A stretch of DNA of 64,000 bases from UBA966 sp046350355. GTDB lineage: Bacteria; Planctomycetota; Phycisphaerae; Phycisphaerales; SM1A02. The notes beneath the pieces were generated by a model. The model saw only the letters and a program-made list of their open reading frames with translations, ran no database searches and had not been told where the DNA came from. The stretch lies in assembly GCA_046350355.1 (NCBI GenBank), contig JAXMAN010000003.1, forward strand, positions 248,001-312,000, in the 5' to 3' direction. Below are positions 34,760 to 43,133 of this stretch, in pieces. Every line of letters starts with the position of its first letter. Within the stretch, counting starts at the first letter, position 1. The translations under genes were made by a program, and so were the position numbers.

Positions 34760-35536
34760 TCACATCGGGAGGCCGCCGTCGACCACCAGCACCTGGCCGG
34801 TGACGTAGCCGGCGTCGTCCGCGCTGAGGTAGGCGACGGCCGCGGCGATGTCCTCGGGGATGCCCAGGCGGCCGACGACGATGTGCTCGCAGACCTGCTT
34901 GCGGTCGTCGGGGCCCAGGAAGGCGGTCATGTCCGTCTCGACGAAGCCGGGGGCGACCACGTTGGCGGTGATGCCCTTGCGGCCCAGTTCCTTGCCGACG
35001 CTCTTGGTCAGGCCGATGAGGCCCGCCTTGGCAGCGGCGTAGTTGGCCTGGCCCTTGTTGCCCTCGACGCCGCTGACGGAGCCGATGTTGACGATGCGGC
35101 CGAACTTGCCGCGGACCATGGGGCGGGCGGCGGCGCGGCAGGCGATGAAGACGCTGCGGAGGTTGACGTTCAGGACATCGTCGAAGTCCTGGTCGCTCAT
35201 GCGCATCAGCAGGCCGTCGCGGGTGATGCCCGCGTTGTTGACCAGGATGTCCAGGCGGCCGAGCTTCTCGGAGACCTCCTCGACCATGGCCTGCACGGCG
35301 GGGCCGTCGGCGAGGTCGCAGGTGCGGTGCTCGGCGCTGCCGCCGGCGGCCGTGATCTCGGCCACGAGCGAGGCGAGCTGCTCCGCGTTGCGGGCGACCG
35401 CGACGACATGGCGGCCCTCCGCGGCGAGGCGCTTGGCGATGGCGCGGCCGATGCCGCGGCTGGCGCCGGTGACGATGGCGACTCTCTTCTCGATGACGCA
35501 CCTCCAGGGTTGGGGCGCGAGTGTAGCCGTGCCCAA
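34760..35536 (-). CDS. fabG: FabG, 3-oxoacyl-ACP reductase (start codon uncertain)
   Basis: Short-chain dehydrogenase with VAIVTGASRGIGRAIA (NADPH site), LVNNAGITRD (NNAG), and the Ser-Tyr-Lys triad in IGSVSGVEGNKGQANYAAAKAG. It reduces beta-ketoacyl-ACP. The frame is open to a TTG at 35534-35536, giving 258 residues, but that TTG has no ribosome site. A perfect GGAGG (35501-35505 complement) lies six bases before an in-frame ATC (35492-35494), whose reading I-E-K-R-V-A-I-V-T-G starts exactly where family members begin (M-x-x-R-V-A-x-V-T-G). Initiation at ATC, as known for ATT/ATC/ATA starts in a few genes, is therefore the better reading; the longer coordinate is given for convention. Confidence 0.93.
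   Translation of the reverse strand: MGTATLAPQPWRCVIEKRVAIVTGASRGIGRAIAKRLAAEGRHVVAVARNAEQLASLVAEITAAGGSAEHRTCDLADGPAVQAMVEEVSEKLGRLDILVNNAGITRDGLLMRMSDQDFDDVLNVNLRSVFIACRAAARPMVRGKFGRIVNIGSVSGVEGNKGQANYAAAKAGLIGLTKSVGKELGRKGITANVVAPGFVETDMTAFLGPDDRKQVCEHIVVGRLGIPEDIAAAVAYLSADDAGYVTGQVLVVDGGLPM
35501..35505 (-). promoter_or_regulatory. Shine-Dalgarno GGAGG deciding the fabG start
   Basis: A full GGAGG lies six bases upstream of the ATC codon at 35492-35494 (minus strand) and inside the longer TTG-started frame. No ATG, GTG or TTG in the fabG frame lies at a suitable distance from it. A GTG overlapping the site's end is in another frame, which stops nowhere useful. The site therefore points to a non-standard start. 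Confidence 0.55.
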
Positions 35537-35572
35537 AAGCGCGGCCGCCCGCCGTGAGGCGGGCGTCGCGTG

Positions 35573-35604
35573 GAAAATATGCCGGGCATGCCCGGCATAC
35601 TTTC
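35573..35604. repeat. Palindromic element, copy D (one mismatch)
   Basis: The centre lies between 35588 and 35589. Fifteen of 16 pairs are complementary (the exception pairs 35577 with 35600). It has the family core GCCGGGCATGCCCGGC with A and T tracts. It is in the 75-base gap between the lipoprotein gene and fabG, both leftward, so it could terminate or protect the upstream rpmF-plsX-fabHD-lipoprotein message. Confidence 0.88.
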
Positions 35605-35611
35605 GGCTCGG

Positions 35612-36475
35612 TCAGGGGGCGGGAAGCTCGCCCTGGCCCGGGCCGCTCGGTCCGGGGGGCTTGAGCGGCGGGCCGGTCGGGCGGTTGCGCATCGGCGGGG
35701 CGCCGATGGGTCCCTGCGGCGCGCCGCCGCTGGCGGGCGCGTCCTCCGACTTCTCCTCCGCCTGCACGCGCGCGGGCGGACGGAAGGTCTCGTCGGGCTG
35801 GTCGGCGAGCTTGCGCTCGGCGGCGACGAGCTTGATCCACTCGGCGATCAGGTTCGCGCCGCTGATCTTGTTCATCACGTCGACGGGCTGGATGTAGCTG
35901 TCGAAGTTCTGCTTCGCGATCGTGCGGCCCTCGCCCTCGGCCTTGTACTGCCAGAGCTGGGGCTGGAAGGCGCCTTCGGTGCGGTAGACCGCCATCACGT
36001 ACGACTTGCCCTCGACGACGCCGGTGGTCAGGTCGACGCGCTCGATCGCCTGCGTCGCCTGCGTGAAGGCGTCGTTCTTGTCCATGAGCTCGAGGACCAG
36101 GCGGTCCTCCTCGCCGACGATCGGCTTGATCGCGTTGGGCGTGCTCTTGGCGAAGGCGTCGAAGAACTTCAGGACGGCCACGCGCTCGACGTCGGTCGGC
36201 GGGGCCTTGTCCTCGGCCATGCGGATCTTGGGGCTGATCCCAAGCTCCTTCATGAGCTGCGCGACCGGCGTGACGGTCGGCTTCGGCGGCGGCGGCGGGG
36301 GCGGCGGCGGCGGCGCCTGCACGACGGGCGCCTCCTCCTCCTCGCCGCAGCCGGCGAGCGTCAGCGTCGCGGTGACGAGCGCCAGGCCCGCGAAGGTCGC
36401 GGTCGCGGCGCGCGCGAGGCGGCGCAGGTCAGCCGGCAGCGGGCTGGGTCGCGTTGTCTCGTGACGGTTGATCAT
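35612..36475 (-). CDS. Putative lipoprotein inside the fatty-acid operon
   Basis: 287 residues from the ATG at 36473-36475. A lipobox (TATLTLAGC, Cys about residue 43) is followed by acidic residues and a run of ten prolines. A globular domain covers about 70-230 (ELGISPKIRMAEDKAPPTDVERVAVLKFFDAFAKSTP...), ending in a Pro-rich tail. The mature protein would be anchored by lipid with Asp/Glu next to the Cys. I do not recognise the domain. The start overlaps the 3' end of fabD by 47 bases, so it is locked into the fab operon between fabD and fabG, where no such gene is expected. Confidence 0.75.
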   Translation of the reverse strand: MINRHETTRPSPLPADLRRLARAATATFAGLALVTATLTLAGCGEEEEAPVVQAPPPPPPPPPPKPTVTPVAQLMKELGISPKIRMAEDKAPPTDVERVAVLKFFDAFAKSTPNAIKPIVGEEDRLVLELMDKNDAFTQATQAIERVDLTTGVVEGKSYVMAVYRTEGAFQPQLWQYKAEGEGRTIAKQNFDSYIQPVDVMNKISGANLIAEWIKLVAAERKLADQPDETFRPPARVQAEEKSEDAPASGGAPQGPIGAPPMRNRPTGPPLKPPGPSGPGQGELPAP

Positions 36476-37403
36476 GGGTGGTTACCTCGATCGAGCGGTC
36501 GATCCGGCGCATGAGTCCCTTGAGGACGGTGTTCGGCGCAAGCTCGTGATAGGTTGCCGAGCCGCCGGCCTTCAGGGTGGCGATCATGTCCGCGCAGGAC
36601 TGCGCCCATCGTACCGGGGAGCAGATCTGTTCCACGAGCAGTTTCTTGAGGGTCGCCGCGTCGTGCCGGGCGTGCCGGCGGGCGGTGACGTTGCTCCAGA
36701 CGTCGATCTGGAGGGGGCGGAGCTCGACATGCTCGAGCGCGCGGGCCATTCCCTCGGCCGCAGGGGCCATCAGGGGGCTGTGGAAGGCGCCCGCGACGGC
36801 CAGCTTGGTGGCGCGCAGGCCCATCTTTCCGGCCACCTCGACCGCCCGGTCGCAGGCCCCGAGGGAGCCCGAGACGACGATCTGGCCGGGGGCGTTGTAG
36901 TTGGCGGGGACCAGGACCTCGCCGGCGGCGGCCGCGGCGCAGAGCTCGGTCGCCTGCGCCTCGTCGGCGCCGATCAGCGCGACCATGCCGCCGCGCGAGG
37001 ACTCCGCCGCCTGCTGCATGAGGCGGCCGCGGGTGGCGACCAGCCGCAGGCCGTCGGCGAAGGAGAAGGCGCCCGCGATGCAGAGGGCGGTGTATTCGCC
37101 CAGCGAGAGGCCGGCCGCGGCGATCGCGGACATCTCCGGATGGCGCTCGAGCAGCCCCGCGTGGCAGGCGATGCCGCAGGTGAAGAGCGCGGGCTGGCTG
37201 ACGTCGGTGCGGTTGAGCTCCTCGACGGGTCCCGCGAAGCAGAGCTGGCTGAGGCGCTTGTCCTCGGCGAAGAGGAAGCTCACGCCCTCGTCGGCGACGC
37301 GCAGCACGCTGGCCGCGGCGGGCGAGGCCTCGGCCCAGCCCTGGCCCATGCCGACGGTCTGCGCGCCCTGGCCGGGGCAGAGGAAGACGGTGTTCGCGGT
37401 CAT
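36429..37403 (-). CDS. fabD: FabD, malonyl-CoA:ACP transacylase
   Basis: 324 residues. FLCPGQGAQTVGMG, catalytic Ser in AAGLSLGEYTALC and His in VAGAFHSPLMAPA are the family landmarks. VPANYNAPGQIVVSG is also typical. It loads malonyl onto ACP. The ATG at 37403 lies 52 bases after the fabH stop. Its last 47 bases overlap the lipoprotein gene in another frame, giving a non-conserved C-terminal tail (HDQPSRDNATQPAAG). Confidence 0.96.
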   Translation of the reverse strand: MTANTVFLCPGQGAQTVGMGQGWAEASPAAASVLRVADEGVSFLFAEDKRLSQLCFAGPVEELNRTDVSQPALFTCGIACHAGLLERHPEMSAIAAAGLSLGEYTALCIAGAFSFADGLRLVATRGRLMQQAAESSRGGMVALIGADEAQATELCAAAAAGEVLVPANYNAPGQIVVSGSLGACDRAVEVAGKMGLRATKLAVAGAFHSPLMAPAAEGMARALEHVELRPLQIDVWSNVTARRHARHDAATLKKLLVEQICSPVRWAQSCADMIATLKAGGSATYHELAPNTVLKGLMRRIDRSIEVTTHDQPSRDNATQPAAG

Positions 37404-37455
37404 GTGGACTCCCGGGCCGCGTGGCCCAGCGCGGCGCGTGCGCGCCGCGCGCTCG

Positions 37456-38454
37456 TCAGATGTTCCAGACGGTGGACGCCCAGGTGACGCCGCCGCCGAA
37501 GGCGACCATCAGGATGGGCTTGCCCGGCTTGAGCGTGCCTGCGCGCGTCAGCTCGTCGAGGCAGATCGGGATGCTCGCGGCGCTGGTGTTGCCGAAGCGG
37601 TCGATGTTGACGTAGACGCGGTCGGCGGGAAGCTTCAGCTTCTCGACGGCGCTCTCGATGATGCGCACGTTGGACTGGTGGCAGATGTACTGCTGGATGT
37701 CCCCGGGCTGCAGGCCGGTCTTGCCCAGCGCCTCGTGGATCGCGTCCTGGAAGCGCGAGACGGCGAACTTGTAGATCTCGCGGCCGTGCATGCGCAGGTA
37801 GCCCATGCGCACGGGGTTCTCCTCGTCGCCGGGCGGGACGTCCGCGGGGGTGCGCGGGTGGTAGAGCGTGCGCCACATGCGGCCGTCGGCGCGCATGCTC
37901 TGGAAGATGCAGCCGCGCGCGGGATCGGGATCCGCGACCACGACCGCGGCGCCCGCGCCGTCGCCAAAGATCACGGAGACGCCGCGCTCGGTGTAGTCCA
38001 CCATGCGCGTGAGGATCTCGACGCCGATGATGCCGACCTTGTTGGCGCGGCCCGCGCGGACCATCGTGTCCGCGATGTTGAGCCCGTAGAGGAAGCCGCT
38101 GCACGCCGCGGCGATGTCGAAGGCGGCCGCCTCCTCCGCGCCGATGGCCTCGCTGACGCGCGTCGCCGTCGAGGGGCAGAGCATCTCGCCCGAGACGGTC
38201 GCGACGATGATCATGTCCAGCTCGCGCGCCTGGATCCCCGCGGCGTCGAGCGCGCGCTGCAGCGCCGCGGCGCCGAGCGAGACGACGGTGTCGCCGGGCC
38301 CGACCTTGTGGCGCCGCACGATGCCGGTGCGCTGGCGGATCCACTCGTCCGAGGTGTCGAGGATCTTCTCGAGGTCGGCGTTCGTGAGGATGTTCTCGGG
38401 GACCGAGTGACCGGTTCCCGCGATGCGCACGCCGCGCGCCGCCGGGTTGCTCAT
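37456..38454 (-). CDS. fabH: FabH, beta-ketoacyl-ACP synthase III
   Basis: 332 residues. Catalytic Cys in FDIAAACSGFLYGL, His in YICHQSNVRII and Asn in RFGNTSAASIP form the Cys-His-Asn triad. SDEWIRQRTGI near the N-terminus is typical. It starts fatty-acid synthesis from acetyl-CoA and malonyl-ACP. ATG (38452-38454) overlaps the plsX stop as ATGA, so the two are translationally coupled. Confidence 0.96.
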   Translation of the reverse strand: MSNPAARGVRIAGTGHSVPENILTNADLEKILDTSDEWIRQRTGIVRRHKVGPGDTVVSLGAAALQRALDAAGIQARELDMIIVATVSGEMLCPSTATRVSEAIGAEEAAAFDIAAACSGFLYGLNIADTMVRAGRANKVGIIGVEILTRMVDYTERGVSVIFGDGAGAAVVVADPDPARGCIFQSMRADGRMWRTLYHPRTPADVPPGDEENPVRMGYLRMHGREIYKFAVSRFQDAIHEALGKTGLQPGDIQQYICHQSNVRIIESAVEKLKLPADRVYVNIDRFGNTSAASIPICLDELTRAGTLKPGKPILMVAFGGGVTWASTVWNI

Positions 38455-39476
38455 GCCTCGACCTGCTCCATCTTCACGGTCGCGATGCGCTCGACGATCT
38501 TCTCGTTGAGGCGCGCGGCGGCGAAGGCGCGGCCGCGCAGGATCGCGTTCTTGATCGTGCGGTCCTTGCTCGATCCGTGGCTGATGAGCGAGACGCCGTT
38601 GACGCCCAGCAGGGGGGCGCCGCCGTACTCGTGGTAGTCGTGCTTGGCGTAGATCGACTTGACGACCGGCTCCAGGCGCATGGCCAGCTCCGGATCGGTC
38701 GCGAGCACCTCGTTGGCGAGCGCCTTGAAGATGCCGGAGGAGAGCCCCTCGGCGAGCTTCAGCATGACGTTGCCCACGACGCCGTCGGTGATGACCACGT
38801 CGGCCTGGCCGTCGAAGACGCCGCGCCCCTCGACGAAGCCGGTGAAGTTCAGGTTCTCGAACTGGCGCAGCAGGTCGCGCGCCTCGCGGATGAGGTCGGT
38901 GCCCTTCTGCTCCTCGCCGCCGACGTTCATCAGCGCGACGCGGGGATTCTTGATCTCGAGGATCTCGCGGGCGTAGACCTCGCCCATCACGCCGTACTGC
39001 GCGAGGTGGCTCGGCTTGGGCTCGATGTTCGCGCCCACGTCGATGAGCACGACGAGGCCCGCGAAGGTCGGCACCGTGACGCAGATGCCCGGGCGGATGA
39101 CGCCGGGCAGGCGACGCATGTAGTACTGGCTCGCGGCGACGCACGCGCCGGTGTTGCCGGCGCTGATGACGACGTCGAGCCGCGTCTGCAGCTTCGGCGA
39201 GGCCATCTGGTTCATCACCACGATGGAGGAGTTCTTCTTCGCCTTCATCGCCTCGACGGGCGGATCGTCCATGCCGATCACTTCCGTCGTGGGGACGATG
39301 CGGAGGTTGCGGTGACCGGTGAGGCCACGCTCCTCGAGGGTGTCCTTGATCACGCCCTCGTCGCCGAAGAGGTACAGCTCGTCTTCGGGCTGGAGGAACG
39401 GGACCGCCTGGACGCATCCCTTGAGGATCTGGTCGGGGGCGTTGTCGCCCCCCATCACATCGACGCCGATCCGCAT
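38451..39476 (-). CDS. plsX: PlsX, phosphate acyltransferase
   Basis: 341 residues. GVDVMGGDNAPDQILKG at the start, SAGNTGACVAASQYYMRRLPGV, VLIDVGANIEPKPSHLAQYGVMGE and ITDGVVGNVMLKLAEG are PlsX blocks. It makes acyl-phosphate from acyl-ACP for phospholipid synthesis. It sits between rpmF (31-base gap) and fabH, the classical rpmF-plsX-fabH order. Confidence 0.96.
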   Translation of the reverse strand: MRIGVDVMGGDNAPDQILKGCVQAVPFLQPEDELYLFGDEGVIKDTLEERGLTGHRNLRIVPTTEVIGMDDPPVEAMKAKKNSSIVVMNQMASPKLQTRLDVVISAGNTGACVAASQYYMRRLPGVIRPGICVTVPTFAGLVVLIDVGANIEPKPSHLAQYGVMGEVYAREILEIKNPRVALMNVGGEEQKGTDLIREARDLLRQFENLNFTGFVEGRGVFDGQADVVITDGVVGNVMLKLAEGLSSGIFKALANEVLATDPELAMRLEPVVKSIYAKHDYHEYGGAPLLGVNGVSLISHGSSKDRTIKNAILRGRAFAAARLNEKIVERIATVKMEQVEA

Positions 39477-39507
39477 ATGGGTCAGGCTCGCGTGTGGGCC
39501 GGAGGCT

Positions 39508-39693
39508 TTACGCCTCGGGCTGTGCGGTCTTCAGCTGGAGGCCCGGGCGGACATAGCCGCAGCTCGAGCACGCGCAGTGCGGGCGCTTGTTGGCGCCGCA
39601 GTTGGGGCAGGAGACGGTGTGGGCGGCCTTGAGGGCGTGGTGCGCGCGACGGCGGCGCGTACGGCCAGGGGAGCTACGGAATGCTGGAAGCAT
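39508..39693 (-). CDS. rpmF: Ribosomal protein bL32
   Basis: 61 residues from the ATG at 39691-39693. A basic start (RTRRRRAHHALKAAHTV) and two zinc-binding pairs, CPNCGANKRPHCACSSCGYV, match bL32. The N-terminal MLPAFRSSPGR differs from the usual MAVPKRRTSKSR, but the rest aligns. Position at the head of plsX-fabH is conserved across many bacteria and supports the call. Confidence 0.9.
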   Translation of the reverse strand: MLPAFRSSPGRTRRRRAHHALKAAHTVSCPNCGANKRPHCACSSCGYVRPGLQLKTAQPEA

Positions 39694-39893
39694 GGCTGTT
39701 CGGTCCTGTCTCTCCGCTCGGCTGGAGGCAGCACTGCAGGGGCGCGGCGAGCGGTCGCGCGGACGCGGTGGCACCGGAACGGGCCTCGACCGCGCAGAGG
39801 GGGAAGGCTAGCGCAACGCCCGCGAAGGCGCAAGGAGCTTGCACGATTGAAGCACGCGGCGCGCTCGGCACCTTCCGGTAATCTTCGCGCTCC

Positions 39894-40352
39894 ATGCAGC
39901 AGTTCGAGCTCTTCACCGACGGCGCGTGTTCGGGGAACCCCGGTCCGGGCGGATGGGGATTCATCCTGCGTGGCCCGGGGATCGCGGGGGAGCTCACCGA
40001 CTCCGGCGGCGAGCGCGAGACGACCAACAACCGGATGGAGCTCACCGCGGTCATCCGCGGGCTCGATCGCATCCCCGACGGCGCGGGCGTCGCGCTGACC
40101 ACCGACAGCGAGTACTGCGTGAAGGGGCTCAACGAGTGGATGGCGGGATGGAAGCGGCGCGGCTGGCGCAAGGCGGACAAGTCGCCGGTCATGAACCGGG
40201 ACCTCTGGGAGGCGCTCGATGTGCACGCGACGCGCCTGCGCGTGCGCGCGCACTGGATCCGCGGCCACAACCAGCACCCCGAGAACGAGCGCTGCGACCG
40301 GCTCGCGGTGGCCGCGATCGACGCGCTCCGCCGCGCGCGCAGTGGCGCATAA
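39894..40352 (+). CDS. rnhA: Ribonuclease HI
   Basis: 152 residues. The four catalytic acids are seen in ELFTDGACSGNPGPGGWG (Asp), TTNNRMELTAVI (Glu), ALTTDSEYC (Asp) and NERCDRLAVAAI (Asp). WMAGWKRRGWRKADKSPVMNRDLWEAL is the basic handle region. It degrades the RNA strand of RNA-DNA hybrids. It is divergent from the rpmF operon and precedes rpsL. Confidence 0.95.
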   Translation: MQQFELFTDGACSGNPGPGGWGFILRGPGIAGELTDSGGERETTNNRMELTAVIRGLDRIPDGAGVALTTDSEYCVKGLNEWMAGWKRRGWRKADKSPVMNRDLWEALDVHATRLRVRAHWIRGHNQHPENERCDRLAVAAIDALRRARSGA

Positions 40353-40399
40353 CCCGCAGGAATCCGCGGGTTTCCCGCGTGGTGGCGCGCTCGGCGCGG

Positions 40400-40428
40400 T
40401 TGCGGCGGGGCGGTGATCCCGGTATCTT
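40400..40428 (+). promoter_or_regulatory. Predicted sigma-70-like promoter of rpsL-rpsG
   Basis: TTGCGG (40400-40405), a 17-base spacer and TATCTT (40423-40428) lie 34 bases before the rpsL start. This is the only AT-rich hexamer in the gap, and the spacing is ideal. It is a pattern match, not an experimental start site. Confidence 0.5.
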
Positions 40429-40461
40429 TTGCCCCTTCCCCTTCAGCGACCGCATCACACC

Positions 40462-40857
40462 ATGCCAACGATCAACCAGCTCGTCCGCAAGCCCCGCCGC
40501 TCCCCGGATGCCAAGTCCAAGGTCAAGGACCTTGCCGCTTGCCCGCAGAAGCGCGGCGTCTGCCTGCAGGTCAAGACCGTCACTCCGAAGAAGCCGAACT
40601 CGGCGCTGCGCAAGGTCGCCCGCGTGCGCCTCTCCAACGGCAAGGAAGTGACCGCGTACATCGGCGGCGAAGGCCACAACCTGCAGGAGCACTCGATCGT
40701 GCTCGTGCGCGGCGGCCGCGTCCGCGACCTGCCCGGCGTGCGCTACCACATCGTCCGCGGCACGCTCGACTGCCTCGGCGTCGAGGGCCGCAAGAAGGGC
40801 CGCTCCCAGTACGGCGTCAAGAAGAAGGCCGCCGCGACTGGCAAGGGCAAGAAGTAA
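40462..40857 (+). CDS. rpsL: Ribosomal protein uS12
   Basis: 131 residues from the ATG at 40462 (MPTINQLVRKPRRSPD). VTPKKPNSALRKVARVRLSNG and GEGHNLQEHSIVLVRGGRVRDLPGVRYHIVRG are S12 signatures. The Lys of PKKPNSA is the streptomycin-sensitive wild type. The protein proofreads decoding in the A site. rpsG follows after 147 bases. Confidence 0.97.
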   Translation: MPTINQLVRKPRRSPDAKSKVKDLAACPQKRGVCLQVKTVTPKKPNSALRKVARVRLSNGKEVTAYIGGEGHNLQEHSIVLVRGGRVRDLPGVRYHIVRGTLDCLGVEGRKKGRSQYGVKKKAAATGKGKK

Positions 40858-41004
40858 CCGACCGACACCGCACCTTGCCGCAGGGGCGTTCCCCGCGGCC
40901 ACCGCAACGACACGGCGAGTAATGCCGCTGCACCATCCTGAGGCGCCTGCCTCGCAGCGGTGTGAAAGAACCGGCCACGCGCCGGCGACGCCAAGGAGAT
41001 TCCG

Positions 41005-41499
<495 letters not shown>

Positions 41500-41530
41500 G
41501 TTAGGCCTCCCGCCCCCACGACGAATTCTC

Positions 41531-41566
41531 CGAGCGCCCCGCACCACGCGGGGCGCTCGTGCTTTT
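41531..41566 (+). terminator. Intrinsic terminator after rpsG
   Basis: Twelve-base perfect stem 41531-41542 with 41548-41559 (CGAGCGCCCCGC), five-base loop ACCAC, then TGCTTTT. It lies 31 bases after the rpsG stop and just before the ThiF-like gene, ending the rpsL-rpsG transcript. The short T run is typical of very GC-rich genomes. Confidence 0.75.
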
Positions 41567-41583
41567 GCGGGACAATGCGCGCG

Positions 41584-42657
41584 ATGGCCCAGCCGCACGA
41601 CGAGACCGACCGCTACCACCGGCAGCGCATCCTGCCCGGCTTCGGCGCGGTCGCGCAGGAGCGGCTGCGCGCGTCGCACGCGGTCGTCGTCGGCTGCGGC
41701 GCGCTCGGCTGCGCGGCGATCGACCTGCTCGCGCGCGCGGGCGTCGGCACGCTGACGCTCGTCGACCGCGACACCGTCGAGCTCACCAACCTGCAGCGGC
41801 AGTCGCTCTTCACCGAGGAGGACGCGCGCACGCACGCCCCCAAGGCCGAGGCGGCGCGCCGGCGCGTGGCGGCGGTCAACTCGCAGGTGCGCGTGCATGC
41901 GTGCGTCGAGCACCTCTGCGCGGAGAACGCGCGCGAGCTCGTGCGCGGCGCGCAGGTGATCGTCGACGGACTGGACAACTACCGCACGCGCTACCTGCTC
42001 AACGAGCTCGCGGTGCGCGAGGGCATCGCGTACATCCACGCGGGCGCGGTCGCGACGCGCGGCACCGGGATGCCGGTGCTCGCGGGCGTCGCGGCGGCGG
42101 CCGGCATCGCGCGCGAGGACGCGCCGTGCCTGCGCTGCCTCTTCCCCGAGATCCCGCCGCCGGGCGCGGGCGAGACCTGCGACACGGCGGGGGTCTTCGG
42201 ACCGGCGGTCACGATCGTCGGCGCGCGCGCGGCGGGCGAGGCGCTGAAGGTGCTCATCGGGGACCTCGACGCGGTCGACCGCAGCCTGTGGGCCTACGAC
42301 GCGTGGACCGGCCGCGCGACGCGCACGCCGCTCGCGGGCGCGGCGCGCGCGGACTGCGAGTGCTGCGGGCGGCGGCGATTCGAGCTGCTCGATGCGGCCG
42401 ATGAAGACGAGTGCGCGGTGCTGTGCGGGCGCAACGCCGTGCAGGTGCGGCCGACGGTGGCGGCGCGGGTGGACCTCGAGGCGCTCGCGCGGAAGCTGCG
42501 TGTGCATGGCGAGTTTGCGGTGCGCGATGGGGTGCTTGCGGGGGCGGTGCCTGGGGGGTTTGAGCTGTCCGTGTTTGCGGATGGGCGGGTGATTGTGCGG
42601 GGGACGGTGGAGCCGGATGTGGCGCGCGGCGTGTATGACCGGTTTGTGGGGCGGTGA
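41584..42657 (+). CDS. ThiF/MoeB/HesA-type E1-like adenylyltransferase
   Basis: 357 residues from the ATG at 41584 (another ATG lies at 41575). The nucleotide loop VVVGCGALGCAAIDLLARAG, LVDRDTVELTNLQRQSLF and DGLDNYRTRYLLNE are E1 landmarks. Zinc cysteines are CLRC and CECC. The acceptor segment GETCDTAGVFGPAVTIVG holds the conserved Cys. A C-terminal domain (LEALARKLRVHGEFAVRDGVL... VFADGRVIVRGT) resembles a small extension found in some HesA/MoeB-like proteins. It would adenylate a ubiquitin-like sulfur carrier (ThiS, MoaD or similar) for thiamine, molybdopterin or tRNA thiolation. No carrier gene is adjacent, so the pathway is open. Confidence 0.88.
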   Translation: MAQPHDETDRYHRQRILPGFGAVAQERLRASHAVVVGCGALGCAAIDLLARAGVGTLTLVDRDTVELTNLQRQSLFTEEDARTHAPKAEAARRRVAAVNSQVRVHACVEHLCAENARELVRGAQVIVDGLDNYRTRYLLNELAVREGIAYIHAGAVATRGTGMPVLAGVAAAAGIAREDAPCLRCLFPEIPPPGAGETCDTAGVFGPAVTIVGARAAGEALKVLIGDLDAVDRSLWAYDAWTGRATRTPLAGAARADCECCGRRRFELLDAADEDECAVLCGRNAVQVRPTVAARVDLEALARKLRVHGEFAVRDGVLAGAVPGGFELSVFADGRVIVRGTVEPDVARGVYDRFVGR

Positions 42658-42716
42658 TTCAAGGCAGAGAAGCAGGGGGCGCGCGGTGGGCGCGGGCTGC
42701 GCGGCGCGGGGGGTCC

Positions 42717-42842
42717 GTGCTGCGCGGACGGCCTTGCTCCACCAGGTTCCGCTGCGGCCTCGTGGGCGCATCGCGCCGCGGCGGAGCGACCCGAGGAGTA
42801 TTCGGTGCCGAAGCGTGCCGCGTCGCGATGCTTTACGCCGCT
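42717..42842 (+). repeat. Inverted repeat, left arm (126 bases)
   Basis: This arm pairs with 43008-43133 with scattered differences and no length change. Within it, 42768-42782 and 42817-42831 form a 15-base stem with one mismatch (GCATCGCGCCGCGGC side), closing a 64-base hairpin. The same hairpin exists in the other arm with a different stem sequence but kept pairing. Confidence 0.85.
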
Positions 42843-43007
42843 CCGCACGGACCCCCCGCGCCGCTCCGCCCGCGCCGCGTGCGATCGTCCTGTTGTTCAC
42901 CCCAAGTGGGGGGAGGCCGCCGCGACAGTGTTGTCAGAGCGCGTCTCCCTCTGCGAGCCCAACCCGACGAGGGAGGGGGGCGCGTCCGGGGCAGCGGCAT
43001 CGTGCGC

Positions 43008-43133
43008 AGCGGCGTAAAGCATCATGCTTCGGCACGAACGATCCTCGAGTACTCCTCGGGTCGTTCCGCCGAAGCATGATGCGCCCACGAGGCCGAAGCG
43101 GAACCTGGTGGAGCGAGGCCGTCCGCGGAGCAC
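43008..43133 (-). repeat. Inverted repeat, right arm (126 bases)
   Basis: Reverse complement of the left arm with changes concentrated in the inner hairpin. Here 43019-43033 (GCATCATGCTTCGGC) pairs perfectly with 43068-43082, again 64 bases end to end, with a further inner pairing GAACGA (43036-43041) to TCGTTC (43061-43066). Ends 130 bases before the dinB start. Confidence 0.85.

Noticed and set aside
42717..43133. Integron attC site or CRISPR leader as explanation of the inverted repeat
   Set aside because: No GTTRRRY core sites, no integrase, and no regularly spaced direct repeats. Nested inverted arms fit a REPIN/MITE-type element better.
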